Shown piece after piece: positions 54,755 to 63,972 of a stretch of 64,000 nucleotides of DNA (positions are counted from its first letter, which is position 1; each line of letters opens with the position of its first letter). The DNA is taken from assembly GCF_018402175.1 (NCBI RefSeq), contig NZ_JAGYJK010000013.1:23484-87483 (forward strand), written 5' to 3'. The position numbers and the translations under genes are program-made. The DNA comes from Yoonia sp. Lineage in GTDB: Bacteria > Pseudomonadota > Alphaproteobacteria > Rhodobacterales > Rhodobacteraceae. The notes under the pieces were generated by a model, which saw only the letters and a program-made list of their open reading frames with translations, searched no databases and was not told the origin of the DNA.

Positions 54755-56083
54755 TCAAGCGGTCAAAGCCGCGTGTATATCCATCGCCGCATCGCGCCCT
54801 TCGGCCACGGCGGTCACGGTCAGATCGTCGCCACCGCTGGCGCAATCGCCACCGGCCCAGACACCCGCGCGGCTGGTGCGTCCGGCCCCTGTCACCGCGA
54901 TCTTGCGCCCGTCCAGCGCCAGCCCCGCATCAGTGACCAGCGTCTGGCCGATAGCTTTGAATAGCTGGTCGACGGGCAGGCGGATGGTTTCACCGGTGCC
55001 TTGCAGCCCGGCACCAGTGTCGGCGGTGTATTCCAGTTCAACCTCGCGCACGGTACCGTTGCCATGGATCGCAACAGGCTGGACATTGAACAAAAGCCGC
55101 ACGCCGTGGGACGCGGCAAGGTCCTGTTCGTAGCGGCTGGCGCTCATCGCGGCGCGCCCGCGGCGATAGGCGATAGTGACGTTCTGTGCGCCAAGCAGTT
55201 TGGATTGCACCGCCGCATCCACCGCTGTCATGCCGCCACCGATGACCACCACATCGCGGCCAACAGGCAGGCTGGTCAGGTCGCTGGCCTGCCGCAATTC
55301 AGCGATGAAATCGACGGCGTTGCGCACGCCAGATTTCTCCTCGCCCGCCGTCTGCAGCGCGTTCACACCGCCAAGGCCGACAGCAAGAAACACAGCGTCG
55401 AAATCACCAGCCAGTGCGTCGAGCGACAGATCGCGGCCCAGCGCCTTGCCGGTCTGCAGGGTGATACCGCCGATGCCCATCAGCCAATCCACCTCGCGCG
55501 CAGCGAAATCATCGGTAGATTTATAGGCGGCGATGCCGAATTCGTTCAGCCCGCCGGGTTTGGTTTGCGCATCAAAGATCGTCACATCATGGCCATGCAT
55601 CGCCAGACGGTGCGCGCAGGCCAGACCCGCAGGGCCAGCACCGACGACAGCAACCGTCTTGCCGGTGGGTGCCGCGCGGCCGTAGGGGTGGCTCTGCTTG
55701 GCCATCAGCGTGTCGGTGGCATAGCGCTGCAACCGCCCGATTTCGACCGGTTTGCCTTCGGCAGCTTCGCGCACGCAGGCCTGTTCGCACAAATCCTCGG
55801 TCGGGCAGACGCGGGCGCACATACCGCCAAGAATGTTTTGGTCAAAGATCGTTTTCGCCGCAGCTTCGGGCGTGCCGGTGCTGATCTGGCGGATGAACAG
55901 CGGGATGTCGATGCTGGTCGGGCAGGCCGTCACGCAGGGCGCATCGTAACAGAAATAGCAGCGGTCCGCCGCAACGCGGGCTTCGTGCCGGTCAAGGGGG
56001 GTGTGCAGGTCGGCAAAGTTCTGGGCAAGCATTTCTGCGGGCAAGCGGGCCGCTGAAATTCCGGGAGTCATCGGGTTGGACAT
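54755..56083 (-). CDS. preT: NAD-dependent dihydropyrimidine dehydrogenase subunit PreT
   Basis: A 442-residue flavoprotein delivering electrons from NADH to PreA. The N-terminal iron-sulfur segment has CYFCYDAPCVTACPT and GMCARVCPTEDLCEQAC; FAD binding VVGAGPAGLACAHRLAMHG; NAD binding VVIGGGMTAVDAAVQ; and a C-terminal VWAGGDCASGGDDLTV. Gene order preT-preA matches E. coli. A RutR-like site lies 50 bases upstream. Confidence 0.94.
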   Translation of the reverse strand: MSNPMTPGISAARLPAEMLAQNFADLHTPLDRHEARVAADRCYFCYDAPCVTACPTSIDIPLFIRQISTGTPEAAAKTIFDQNILGGMCARVCPTEDLCEQACVREAAEGKPVEIGRLQRYATDTLMAKQSHPYGRAAPTGKTVAVVGAGPAGLACAHRLAMHGHDVTIFDAQTKPGGLNEFGIAAYKSTDDFAAREVDWLMGIGGITLQTGKALGRDLSLDALAGDFDAVFLAVGLGGVNALQTAGEEKSGVRNAVDFIAELRQASDLTSLPVGRDVVVIGGGMTAVDAAVQSKLLGAQNVTIAYRRGRAAMSASRYEQDLAASHGVRLLFNVQPVAIHGNGTVREVELEYTADTGAGLQGTGETIRLPVDQLFKAIGQTLVTDAGLALDGRKIAVTGAGRTSRAGVWAGGDCASGGDDLTVTAVAEGRDAAMDIHAALTA

Positions 56084-56132
56084 GGCTGGATCCTGTCTGG
56101 CGTGTCATCATCAGCCTGCCACAGTTTTATTT

Positions 56133-56148
56133 TTTATCAAACGGTAAA
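56133..56148. promoter_or_regulatory. Second RutR-like operator
   Basis: TTTATC-AAAC-GGTAAA shares 13 of 16 positions with the operator at 52609, including the central CAAACGG. It lies 50 bases upstream of the preT ATG. A degenerate RutR site is the simplest reading. Confidence 0.55.
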
Positions 56149-56174
56149 TTTTTGGCAGTTTGTGAACGCGCAAA

Positions 56175-56189
56175 CGCCCCTCCGGGGCG
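56175..56189 (-). terminator. GC hairpin after the galactose dehydrogenase gene
   Basis: CGCCCC-TCC-GGGGCG, a 6-bp stem, followed on the minus strand by TTTG. It could terminate the gal operon; the T-tract is short. Confidence 0.45.
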
Positions 56190-56208
56190 GCCTCCGGCGG
56201 GGATATTT
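56190..56208 (+). repeat. Dispersed repeat copy 3 (CCTCCGGCGGGGATATTT variant)
   Basis: GCCTCCGGCGGGGATATTT, a variant of the element at 8170 and 48593. It lies between the divergent-side preT promoter and the end of the galactose dehydrogenase gene. Confidence 0.65.
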
Positions 56209-56233
56209 TTACTCTGAAGATGCAAGGGTTTGG

Positions 56234-57142
56234 TTAGAAATCAAAAGGGGCAACCATGTGCCGTTTGCCCAGTGTCAGCGCATCCGCGACATGGATCATC
56301 GGGGTGATATCCACCTCTAATGCTGCCGTTTTCACCAGTTCGGCCATCCGGTCGTAGAGGGCGGGATATTCACGGTCGGGGCCGGATTCGATATCCTTCC
56401 CACCGATCACCAGCCGCGCGCCGCCGTCGTGCAAGGCCAGCGTGCCATCTATGGTGTCCACTGTAATGTCCCAGCTTTGCGGGCCGGTTTGCCGCCAGTC
56501 GAAGCTGCCGGTGACATTGCCTGTCCATGTCAATTCGGCCGCAATCGGCGTGTCGCGGTTGGCGGGGAAATAGAGGTCGGCATGGCGCAGATGCACGGGC
56601 TGCGGCAGAAGTTCTGTCATGATCGACAGCGCATTGCTGCCCGGATCGAACACGCCCATGCCACCGGGCGCGAAGACCCAATCCTGCCCCGGATGCCAGC
56701 GGCGCACGTCCTCTTTCCAGGTGATGTGGGCGGCGGTGACTATCTTGTCCGCAAGCCACGCCTTGGCGGGGGCGACGCCACGCGCCATCCGGCTGTGCCA
56801 AGTGGTGTAGAGCGTCACACCCGCATCCTGCGCCATGGCGGTGAGTGCCTGCACCTCGGCCAAGGTGGCACCGGGGGGTTTTTCCAGCATCACATGGCGG
56901 CCTGCGGCGATGGCGGCGGCGGCGTAATCATAGCGCGGCACCGGCGGCAGGCAGAGCGAGACTGTGTCGATGTCAGGCCGTTCCGCCAGCATCAGCGCAA
57001 AGTCGGTGTAGGCAGGCACGCCGTCCACCGCGCCCGCGCGGCTAACGGTCGCCGCAAGCATCCAATCGGGGCTGGCGGCGATGGCGGGGACGTGTTGATC
57101 AACAGCGATCTTGCCGATACCCACAAGGCAGATGGCGCGCAT
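56234..57142 (-). CDS. Galactose 1-dehydrogenase-type Gfo/Idh/MocA oxidoreductase
   Basis: A 302-residue NAD(P)-dependent oxidoreductase. The Rossmann start is ICLVGIGKIAVDQHVPAIAA; the Gfo/Idh motif EKPPGATLAEVQAL follows (Lys as catalytic residue), and TWHSRMARGVAPAKAWLADK. The sequence resembles D-galactose 1-dehydrogenase, giving galactonolactone. It overlaps the dehydratase stop (TGATG), so the pair works on the same sugar route. ATG at 57142 is used. Confidence 0.82.
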   Translation of the reverse strand: MRAICLVGIGKIAVDQHVPAIAASPDWMLAATVSRAGAVDGVPAYTDFALMLAERPDIDTVSLCLPPVPRYDYAAAAIAAGRHVMLEKPPGATLAEVQALTAMAQDAGVTLYTTWHSRMARGVAPAKAWLADKIVTAAHITWKEDVRRWHPGQDWVFAPGGMGVFDPGSNALSIMTELLPQPVHLRHADLYFPANRDTPIAAELTWTGNVTGSFDWRQTGPQSWDITVDTIDGTLALHDGGARLVIGGKDIESGPDREYPALYDRMAELVKTAALEVDITPMIHVADALTLGKRHMVAPFDF

Positions 57143-58899
57143 CAATGCGCCTCTTTGCCGACGGCATTACCGCGATGGCCCACGAGGAAGTCGAAATCGG
57201 CCCCCGTATCAGCCCCCATCACGCGGTCATGATACAACATCGCGTAGCCGCTGGCAGGGCGCGGGTTGGCACCCGATGTCTCTGCCGACCATGCCGCCAG
57301 ACGCCCCTGCAATTCGGCATCCGTGATATCCAGATGCAGGCGGCGACCGGCGACATCCAATTCGATCATGTCGCCGTTCTGCACCACGGCCAGCGGGCCG
57401 CCCATTGCCGCCTCGGGCGAGGTATGCAGCACCACCGTGCCGAATGCCGTGCCTGACATGCGGGCATCCGAGATGCGCACCATATCGGTGATGCCTTTTT
57501 TCAGGATCTTGGGCGGCAGGCCCATATTGCCAACCTCGGCCATGCCGGGATAGCCGCGCGGGCCGCAGTTTTTCAGAACCATGACGCAGGTTTCGTCGAT
57601 ATCGAGATCGTCATCGTTGATGCGCGCCTTGTAATCGTCGATGTCTTCAAACACCACGGCGCGCCCGCGATGCTGCATCAGGGTTGCGGTCGCCGCAGAG
57701 GGTTTCAGCACCGCCCCACCGGGGGCCAGATTGCCGCGCAGGACGGCGATGCCCCCCGAGGCCGTCAGCGCCTTGTCTACCGGCAGGATCACATCCTCGT
57801 TCCAGTTGCGCACATCCTTGACCTCGTCCCAGATCGTGCCACCCGACACGGTCAGCGCGTCGCGGTGCAGCAGCCCCGCCTCGCCCAGACGTTTGATGAC
57901 AACGGGCAGGCCGCCTGCGTAGAAAAATTCTTCCATCAGGTATTTGCCCGATGGCATCAGGTTCACAATCGTCGGCACGTCGCGACCCAGTCGGTCCCAA
58001 TCGTCCAGCGTCAGGGTCACATCCTTGGTGCGCCCCGCCATCGCCAGAAGATGGATCACGGCATTGGTGGACCCGCCGATCGCGGCATTGGTGCGGATCG
58101 CATTTTCGAACGCCGCCTTGGTCATGATGTCGGAGGGTTTCAGATCATCCTTGACCATCTGCACGATGCGCCGTCCGGTCAGATGCGCCATTACGCGACG
58201 GCGGCTGTCAACCGCAGGGATCGCGGCATTGCCTGACAGCGCCATGCCCAAAGCTTCAGCCATGGATGCCATTGTGCTCGCCGTGCCCATCGTGTTGCAG
58301 GACCCGGGTGAACGGGACATCGACGCTTCGGCCTCGACGAATTCTTCTTCGGTCATTTCACCGGCGCGCACCGCTTCGGAGAATTTCCACAGATGTGTGC
58401 CTGACCCGACCCGTTCACCGCGGAAATGACCGTTCAGCATCGGCCCGCCCGACACCATGATGGCGGGAAGATCGACAGAGGCCGCGCCCATCAACAAGGC
58501 AGGCGTGGTTTTGTCACAGCCCGCCAGCAGCACGACACCGTCGATGCATTTGCCGCGCAGCGCCTCTTCTACGTCCATGGCGCAGAGGTTGCGATACATC
58601 ATCGCCGTCGGGCGCAGGGTGCTTTCCGACGGGCTGAAGACCGGAAATTCCACCGGAAAACCGCCTGCTTCGTAAACGCCGAATTTCACACGCTCGGCCA
58701 GATCGCGCAGATGCGCGTTGCACGGCGTCAGTTCGGACCACGTGTTGCAGATGCCGATCACGGGGCGGCCATCCAGCAGGTCGGCGGGCAGGCCCTGATT
58801 TTTCATCCACGACCGGTGATAGATCGCGTCTTTTGACGATCCGCCGAACCATTCCTGCGACCTTAATCTGCGGGGCCATGTTGCGGGTATGAAGGTCAT
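57142..58899 (-). CDS. IlvD/Edd family sugar-acid dehydratase (L-arabinonate type)
   Basis: A 585-residue dehydratase of the iron-sulfur IlvD/Edd family. The three expected cluster cysteines lie in GICNTWSELTPC, LAGCDKTTPALLMG and SRSPGSCNTMGTAS. Length and the SWMKNQGLPADLL opening fit L-arabinonate (AraD-like) or related pentonate/galactonate dehydratases. The partner galactose dehydrogenase suggests an oxidative galactose or arabinose pathway; further enzymes are not in the window. Confidence 0.87.
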   Translation of the reverse strand: MTFIPATWPRRLRSQEWFGGSSKDAIYHRSWMKNQGLPADLLDGRPVIGICNTWSELTPCNAHLRDLAERVKFGVYEAGGFPVEFPVFSPSESTLRPTAMMYRNLCAMDVEEALRGKCIDGVVLLAGCDKTTPALLMGAASVDLPAIMVSGGPMLNGHFRGERVGSGTHLWKFSEAVRAGEMTEEEFVEAEASMSRSPGSCNTMGTASTMASMAEALGMALSGNAAIPAVDSRRRVMAHLTGRRIVQMVKDDLKPSDIMTKAAFENAIRTNAAIGGSTNAVIHLLAMAGRTKDVTLTLDDWDRLGRDVPTIVNLMPSGKYLMEEFFYAGGLPVVIKRLGEAGLLHRDALTVSGGTIWDEVKDVRNWNEDVILPVDKALTASGGIAVLRGNLAPGGAVLKPSAATATLMQHRGRAVVFEDIDDYKARINDDDLDIDETCVMVLKNCGPRGYPGMAEVGNMGLPPKILKKGITDMVRISDARMSGTAFGTVVLHTSPEAAMGGPLAVVQNGDMIELDVAGRRLHLDITDAELQGRLAAWSAETSGANPRPASGYAMLYHDRVMGADTGADFDFLVGHRGNAVGKEAH

Positions 58900-58994
58900 G
58901 ATGATATCCCTTTTATGTTTGCGCTAGCATTACAATGGGCCAAAGGGAAATCCAAGCGGTGCGCGCGACGTATGTTTACAGTCTCGTCAATTGG

Positions 58995-59012
58995 TTGTAA
59001 ATTTATTTACAA
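58995..59012. promoter_or_regulatory. 18-bp palindromic operator candidate before acsA
   Basis: TTGTAAAT-TT-ATTTACAA is a perfect palindrome 134 bases before the acsA start, inside the 247-base divergent region. A half-site-like TGTTTACA lies just upstream at 58973. A short-chain acyl-CoA/acetate regulator is plausible but not identified. Confidence 0.55.
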
Positions 59013-59146
59013 CAGAAGAGTTCAAGATCCTTATCTTATTTGAAACTTCTGCTAATATGCTAACCTGCACGCGGAGGAGATGGCACGTGTTCACCTTGGT
59101 GAACCGCGCCATCGGCTGAAAAGCCGGGATGATAAACGGAGGATCC

Positions 59147-61111
59147 ATGACACACGTACCCAGCGCCGACGGTCGGTTTGCGCCTTCTGCGGCCTTTGCC
59201 GCCAAGGCCCATGTCACCGCAGACCAATATCAGGCGATGTATGACGCGTCGATCCAAGACCCAGATCGTTTCTGGGCCGAGCATGGCAAGAGAATTGACT
59301 GGATCAAGCCCTTCACAAAGGTGAAAAGCACCAGCTTTGCCCCCGGCAAAATAGATATCAAATGGTTCGAAGATGGCACGTTGAACGTCAGCGCCAATTG
59401 CATCGACCGGCATCTGGAAGCCCGTGGCGACCAGACCGCGATCATCTGGGAACCCGATGATCCAAAGGATGCAGCCCAGCACATCAGCTATAAGGAATTG
59501 CACCGCCGCACCTGCCGGATGGCAAACATTCTGGAAACCCTGGGCGTGCGCCGCGGTGACCGCGTTGTGATTTACCTGCCGATGATCCCCGAGGCTGCCT
59601 ATGCCATGCTGGCCTGTGCGCGGATCGGTGCGGTGCATTCCATCGTGTTTGCTGGTTTCTCGCCCGATGCCTTGGGTGCGCGGATCAACGGCTGCGACGC
59701 CAAGGTCGTGATCACCGCTGATCACGCACCGCGCGGCGGGCGGTCCACGCCGCTGAAATCCAACACCGATGCGGCCCTGCTGCATTGCAAGGACAGTGTC
59801 AAATGCCTCGTCGTGCGGCGCACCGGCGGTCAGACCACCTGGACGGACGGACGCGATTTCGACTATAATGAAATGACGATGGAGGCCGACGATTACTGCG
59901 CCCCCGCCGAGATGGGCGCCGAAGACCCGCTGTTCATTCTTTACACGTCAGGGTCCACCGGCCAGCCCAAGGGTGTTGTGCACACATCGGGCGGCTATTT
60001 GGCCTATGCCGCGATGACGCATCAGTACACGTTCGATTACCACGACGGTGACATCTTCTGGTGTACCGCCGATGTGGGCTGGGTGACGGGACACAGCTAT
60101 ATCGTCTATGGCCCGCTGGCGAATGGCGCGACCACGATCATGTTCGAAGGCGTGCCAACCTATCCCGATGCAGGCCGGTTCTGGGAAGTTTGCCAGAAAC
60201 ACAAGGTCAACCAGTTCTACACCGCCCCCACCGCGCTGCGCGCGTTGATGGCGCATGGCAATGGCCCTGTGGAAAAATACGACCTGTCCAGCATCAAGGT
60301 GCTGGGCACCGTGGGTGAACCCATCAACCCCGAGGCATGGAACTGGTACAACGATGTCATCGGCAAGGGCAAATGCCCCATCGTCGATACATGGTGGCAA
60401 ACCGAAACCGGTGGCCATCTGCTGACGCCGCTGCCCGGTGCCATCGCCACCAAGCCCGGATCGGCCACGCTGCCGTTCTTTGGTGTGCAGCCCGTCATTC
60501 TTGACCCGCAGACAGGTGTCGAAATCACCACGACTGCTGCCGAAGGTGTGCTGTGCATCAAGGACAGCTGGCCCGGCCAGATGCGCACCGTTTACGGCGA
60601 TCATGACCGGTTCGAAAAGACATACTTTTCCGACTACAAAAATTACTATTTTACAGGCGACGGCTGCCGGCGGGATGAAGACGGCTATTATTGGATTACC
60701 GGCCGCGTTGATGATGTGATCAACGTGTCCGGTCACCGCATGGGCACCGCCGAAGTCGAAAGCGCGCTTGTCGCGCATGCAGATGTCGCCGAGGCTGCTG
60801 TCGTCGGCTATCCCCACGCGATCAAGGGTCAGGGCATCTATGCCTATGTCACGCTGATGAACGGTGTCGAACCATCGGATGATCTGCGCAAGGATCTGGT
60901 CAAATGGGTCCGGTCCGAAATCGGCCCCATCGCCAGCCCCGATCTGATTCAGTGGGCGCCCGGCTTGCCGAAAACGCGGTCGGGCAAGATCATGCGCCGT
61001 ATCCTGCGCAAGATCGCAGAAAACGATCATACGACATTAGGCGATATCTCGACCCTTGCTGATCCTTCCGTGGTTGATCACCTGATCGAACACCGGATGA
61101 ACAAGGCATGA
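59147..61111 (+). CDS. acsA: Acetyl-CoA synthetase (AMP-forming)
   Basis: A 654-residue ANL-superfamily enzyme making acetyl-CoA, AMP and PPi from acetate, ATP and CoA. The P-loop-like A3 motif [19 protein letters not shown], the active-site Trp in [13 protein letters not shown] and the catalytic/acetylatable Lys in [14 protein letters not shown] are intact. ATG at 59147 follows GGAGG at 59138-59142; the six upstream codons are not supported. Its stop overlaps adk (ATGA). Confidence 0.97.
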   Translation: MTHVPSADGRFAPSAAFAAKAHVTADQYQAMYDASIQDPDRFWAEHGKRIDWIKPFTKVKSTSFAPGKIDIKWFEDGTLNVSANCIDRHLEARGDQTAIIWEPDDPKDAAQHISYKELHRRTCRMANILETLGVRRGDRVVIYLPMIPEAAYAMLACARIGAVHSIVFAGFSPDALGARINGCDAKVVITADHAPRGGRSTPLKSNTDAALLHCKDSVKCLVVRRTGGQTTWTDGRDFDYNEMTMEADDYCAPAEMGAEDPLFILYTSGSTGQPKGVVHTSGGYLAYAAMTHQYTFDYHDGDIFWCTADVGWVTGHSYIVYGPLANGATTIMFEGVPTYPDAGRFWEVCQKHKVNQFYTAPTALRALMAHGNGPVEKYDLSSIKVLGTVGEPINPEAWNWYNDVIGKGKCPIVDTWWQTETGGHLLTPLPGAIATKPGSATLPFFGVQPVILDPQTGVEITTTAAEGVLCIKDSWPGQMRTVYGDHDRFEKTYFSDYKNYYFTGDGCRRDEDGYYWITGRVDDVINVSGHRMGTAEVESALVAHADVAEAAVVGYPHAIKGQGIYAYVTLMNGVEPSDDLRKDLVKWVRSEIGPIASPDLIQWAPGLPKTRSGKIMRRILRKIAENDHTTLGDISTLADPSVVDHLIEHRMNKA

Positions 61112-61794
61112 GCGCGGCAGAAACCATGACCCGCCCCGCCGTCCTGATCCTTTTGGGGCCTCCGGGTGCGGGCAAAGGTACACAGGCGCGGATGTTGCAG
61201 GACCGTTTCGGTCTGGTGCAGCTGTCCACCGGTGATCTGTTGCGCGCAGCCGTCGCCGCGGGGACAGAGGCCGGTCTTGCCGCGAAATCGGTGATGGCGG
61301 CGGGCGGTCTGGTCAGTGACGATATCGTGCTGGCGATCCTCAAGGAGCGGCTGGCGGCGCCCGACACCCAAAAAGGCGTGATCCTCGACGGGTTTCCGCG
61401 CACCACCGTGCAGGCCGAGGCGCTCGATGCGTTGCTTGCCGAAAGCGGCCAGCGGATCAACGCGGCCATTTCGCTTGACGTGGATGATGCCGAAATGGTG
61501 ACGCGCATTTCCGGGCGATATACCTGCGGCGGCTGCGGTGAAGGGTATCACGACAGCTTCAAGACGCCGACGGTTGCGGGTGTTTGCGACAAATGCAGCG
61601 GCACCGACATGCAGCGCCGCCCCGATGACAATGCGGCAACGGTTGGCCAGCGGCTGGCTGCCTATCATGCGCAGACCGCGCCGCTGATCACTTATTACGA
61701 AAATAAAGGCACTCTGCAACGGATCAACGCCATGGGCGCGATCGGGCAGATCGCCGAAGAGCTGGGCACGATCGTCAAACAAACGGTCGTGTAG
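61108..61794 (+). CDS. adk: Adenylate kinase with zinc-binding lid
   Basis: A 228-residue nucleoside monophosphate kinase converting AMP + ATP to 2 ADP. The P-loop [13 protein letters not shown] is near the start; [14 protein letters not shown] and [13 protein letters not shown] follow. The lid carries four cysteines ([10 protein letters not shown] and CDKCSG) for zinc. It overlaps acsA by ATGA, so the AMP formed by AcsA is recycled by its operon partner. Most alphaproteobacteria keep the main adk in the ribosomal protein cluster, so this may be a second copy. Confidence 0.93.
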   Translation: MSAAETMTRPAVLILLGPPGAGKGTQARMLQDRFGLVQLSTGDLLRAAVAAGTEAGLAAKSVMAAGGLVSDDIVLAILKERLAAPDTQKGVILDGFPRTTVQAEALDALLAESGQRINAAISLDVDDAEMVTRISGRYTCGGCGEGYHDSFKTPTVAGVCDKCSGTDMQRRPDDNAATVGQRLAAYHAQTAPLITYYENKGTLQRINAMGAIGQIAEELGTIVKQTVV

Positions 61795-61861
61795 CGGGGA
61801 GGGGAAGAGGGCGCAAAAACGACGCGCCTTCAATTAAGTGCAACAAGGGAGGATGCCAAAA

Positions 61862-62122
61862 ATGGCAGAGGAACCACAAAACAACAACGCCTACTGGGCC
61901 GCGAACGTGCGGATCATTCTGATTAGTCTTGCCATCTGGGCAAGTGTATCTTTCGGCTTTGGCATCATCTTGCGGCCAGCGCTGATGGGTATCTCGGTCG
62001 GCGGCGCCGATCTGGGATTCTGGTTCGCGCAGCAAGGCTCGATCCTGACATTCCTGGGGCTGATCTTTTTCTATGCCTGGCGGATGAACAAACTCGACGC
62101 TGAACACGGCGTCGAGGAATAA
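61862..62122 (+). CDS. DUF4212 small subunit of sodium/solute symporter
   Basis: An 86-residue protein with two hydrophobic helices and the segment AYWAANVRIILISLAIWA, typical of DUF4212 proteins that precede sodium/acetate-type symporters. ATG at 61862 has GGGAGGA upstream; an eight-codon upstream extension is not supported. It lies 23 bases before the symporter gene and is presumed to be its partner or assembly subunit. Confidence 0.92.
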   Translation: MAEEPQNNNAYWAANVRIILISLAIWASVSFGFGIILRPALMGISVGGADLGFWFAQQGSILTFLGLIFFYAWRMNKLDAEHGVEE

Positions 62123-62145
62123 GCGTAACGGACAGGAAAAAACCA

Positions 62146-63963
62146 ATGGATCAGTATACACTCAACCTGCTGGTGGTTGGCGCGTCTTTTGCGCTCTACA
62201 TCGGTATCGCGATCTGGGCCCGCGCGGGCACGACCGCAGAATTCTATGCAGCCGGTCAGGGCGTTCCGCCCGTGATGAATGGCATGGCGACGGCGGCAGA
62301 CTGGATGTCGGCGGCGTCGTTTATTTCAATGGCAGGGATCATCGCGCTTGCCCCTGCGGGCGGCTATACCCAGTCGTCCTTCCTGATGGGCTGGACCGGT
62401 GGCTATGTGCTTTTGGCGCTGCTGCTGGCACCTTACCTGCGCAAGTTCGGCAAATTCACCGTGCCGGAATTCGTCGGTGACCGGTTCTATTCCAACGGGG
62501 CGCGGGTCGTTGCCGTTATCTGTCTGATCGTCATCTCGGTGACTTACGTGATCGGGCAAATGCGCGGCGTCGGCGTGACCTTTGCGCGCTTCCTCGAAGT
62601 GTCGACGGATACCGGCCTTTACATCGGTGCGGCGATTGTTTTCGCCTATGCGGTGTTCGGCGGGATGAAGGGCATCACCTATACGCAGGTCGCACAATAT
62701 TGCGTTCTGATCGTAGCCTATACCATTCCTGCGATCTTCATCTCTTTGCAGATCACCGGAAACTTCTTGCCACAATTGGGTCTGCTGGGGGGCTACGCAC
62801 CCACAGGCGGTGACGTTGCATTCCTGGCCAAACTTGACCAGGTCGTGACGGAACTCGGGTTCACACAATACACGTCGCATACGACATCGACGCTGAACAT
62901 GGTGTTCTTCACGATGTCGCTGATGATCGGCACCGCCGGTCTGCCACATGTCATCATCCGCTTCTTCACCGTGCCAAAGGTTTCTGACGCACGTTGGTCT
63001 GCGGGCTGGGCGCTGGTTTTCATCGCACTGCTTTACACCGTGGCACCTGCCGTGGGGTCGATGGCGCGTTTGAATATCTCGACCACATTCTGGCCAAACG
63101 CCGTGGAAGGCAACGCGCTGGATGGTGAAGCTCTCTCGCTGGAGCAGATCAATACCAATCCGGAACTCGCCTGGATCAACACATGGAAAAACACCGGTCT
63201 GTTGAGCTTTGAAGACAAGAACGGTGACGGGTTCATCCAGTACTACAACGAAAACAACGCAGGCATGCAGGCCATCGCAGCCGAACGTGGCTGGGCCGGT
63301 AACGAGCTGACAAAGATCGACAACGACATGATGGTTCTGGCGAACCCAGAGATTGCAAAGCTTCCAGGCTGGGTGATCGCACTGGTGGCGGCAGGCGGTC
63401 TGGCGGCGGCGCTGTCAACAGCGGCAGGTCTGCTGCTGGCGATTTCCTCTGCAATCTCGCATGACCTGATCAAAGGCTCGATCAACCCGAACATCAGCGA
63501 AAAAGGCGAATTGCTGGCCGCGCGGATTTCGATGGGCTTTGCGATCCTGCTGGCGACATGGCTGGGCCTCAACCCTCCGGGCTTTGCGGCCCAGGTGGTG
63601 GCGCTGGCCTTTGGTCTGGCGGCGGCGACGATCTTCCCTGTGCTCATGATGGGGATCTTCTCCAAGCGCGTGAACAAGGAAGGCGCGATCGCAGGGATGT
63701 TGGTCGGTTTGTTCGCAACAGCGATTTACATCTTCCTGTTCTTGGGCTGGTTCTTCATCCCTGGTACGGCGACGTTGGCCAATACGCCTGACAACTGGCT
63801 GTTCGGCATTTCGCCTGCGTCCTTCGGGACTGTTGGCGCGATGCTGAACTTCGGGACAGCCTATATCGTGTCGGGCCTGACCAAGGCACCACCGCGCGAG
63901 ATCCAGGACCTGGTTGAATCGATCCGCGTGCCAAAAGGCGCGGGCGCTGCAACCGGTCACTAA
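62146..63963 (+). CDS. actP: Sodium/acetate symporter, ActP/VC_2705 subfamily
   Basis: A 605-residue SSS-family transporter with about thirteen hydrophobic helices. The N-terminal AGQGVPPVMNGMATAADWMS and VGDRFYSNGARVVAVICLIV are the family core; GLPHVIIRFFTVPKVSDAR is typical of the subfamily with a DUF4212 partner. The C-terminal part has an extra cytoplasmic or periplasmic loop (about 315-400). It is the last gene of the acs operon and likely imports acetate or another short-chain carboxylate. Confidence 0.9.
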   Translation: MDQYTLNLLVVGASFALYIGIAIWARAGTTAEFYAAGQGVPPVMNGMATAADWMSAASFISMAGIIALAPAGGYTQSSFLMGWTGGYVLLALLLAPYLRKFGKFTVPEFVGDRFYSNGARVVAVICLIVISVTYVIGQMRGVGVTFARFLEVSTDTGLYIGAAIVFAYAVFGGMKGITYTQVAQYCVLIVAYTIPAIFISLQITGNFLPQLGLLGGYAPTGGDVAFLAKLDQVVTELGFTQYTSHTTSTLNMVFFTMSLMIGTAGLPHVIIRFFTVPKVSDARWSAGWALVFIALLYTVAPAVGSMARLNISTTFWPNAVEGNALDGEALSLEQINTNPELAWINTWKNTGLLSFEDKNGDGFIQYYNENNAGMQAIAAERGWAGNELTKIDNDMMVLANPEIAKLPGWVIALVAAGGLAAALSTAAGLLLAISSAISHDLIKGSINPNISEKGELLAARISMGFAILLATWLGLNPPGFAAQVVALAFGLAAATIFPVLMMGIFSKRVNKEGAIAGMLVGLFATAIYIFLFLGWFFIPGTATLANTPDNWLFGISPASFGTVGAMLNFGTAYIVSGLTKAPPREIQDLVESIRVPKGAGAATGH

Positions 63964-63972
63964 GACCACAGG

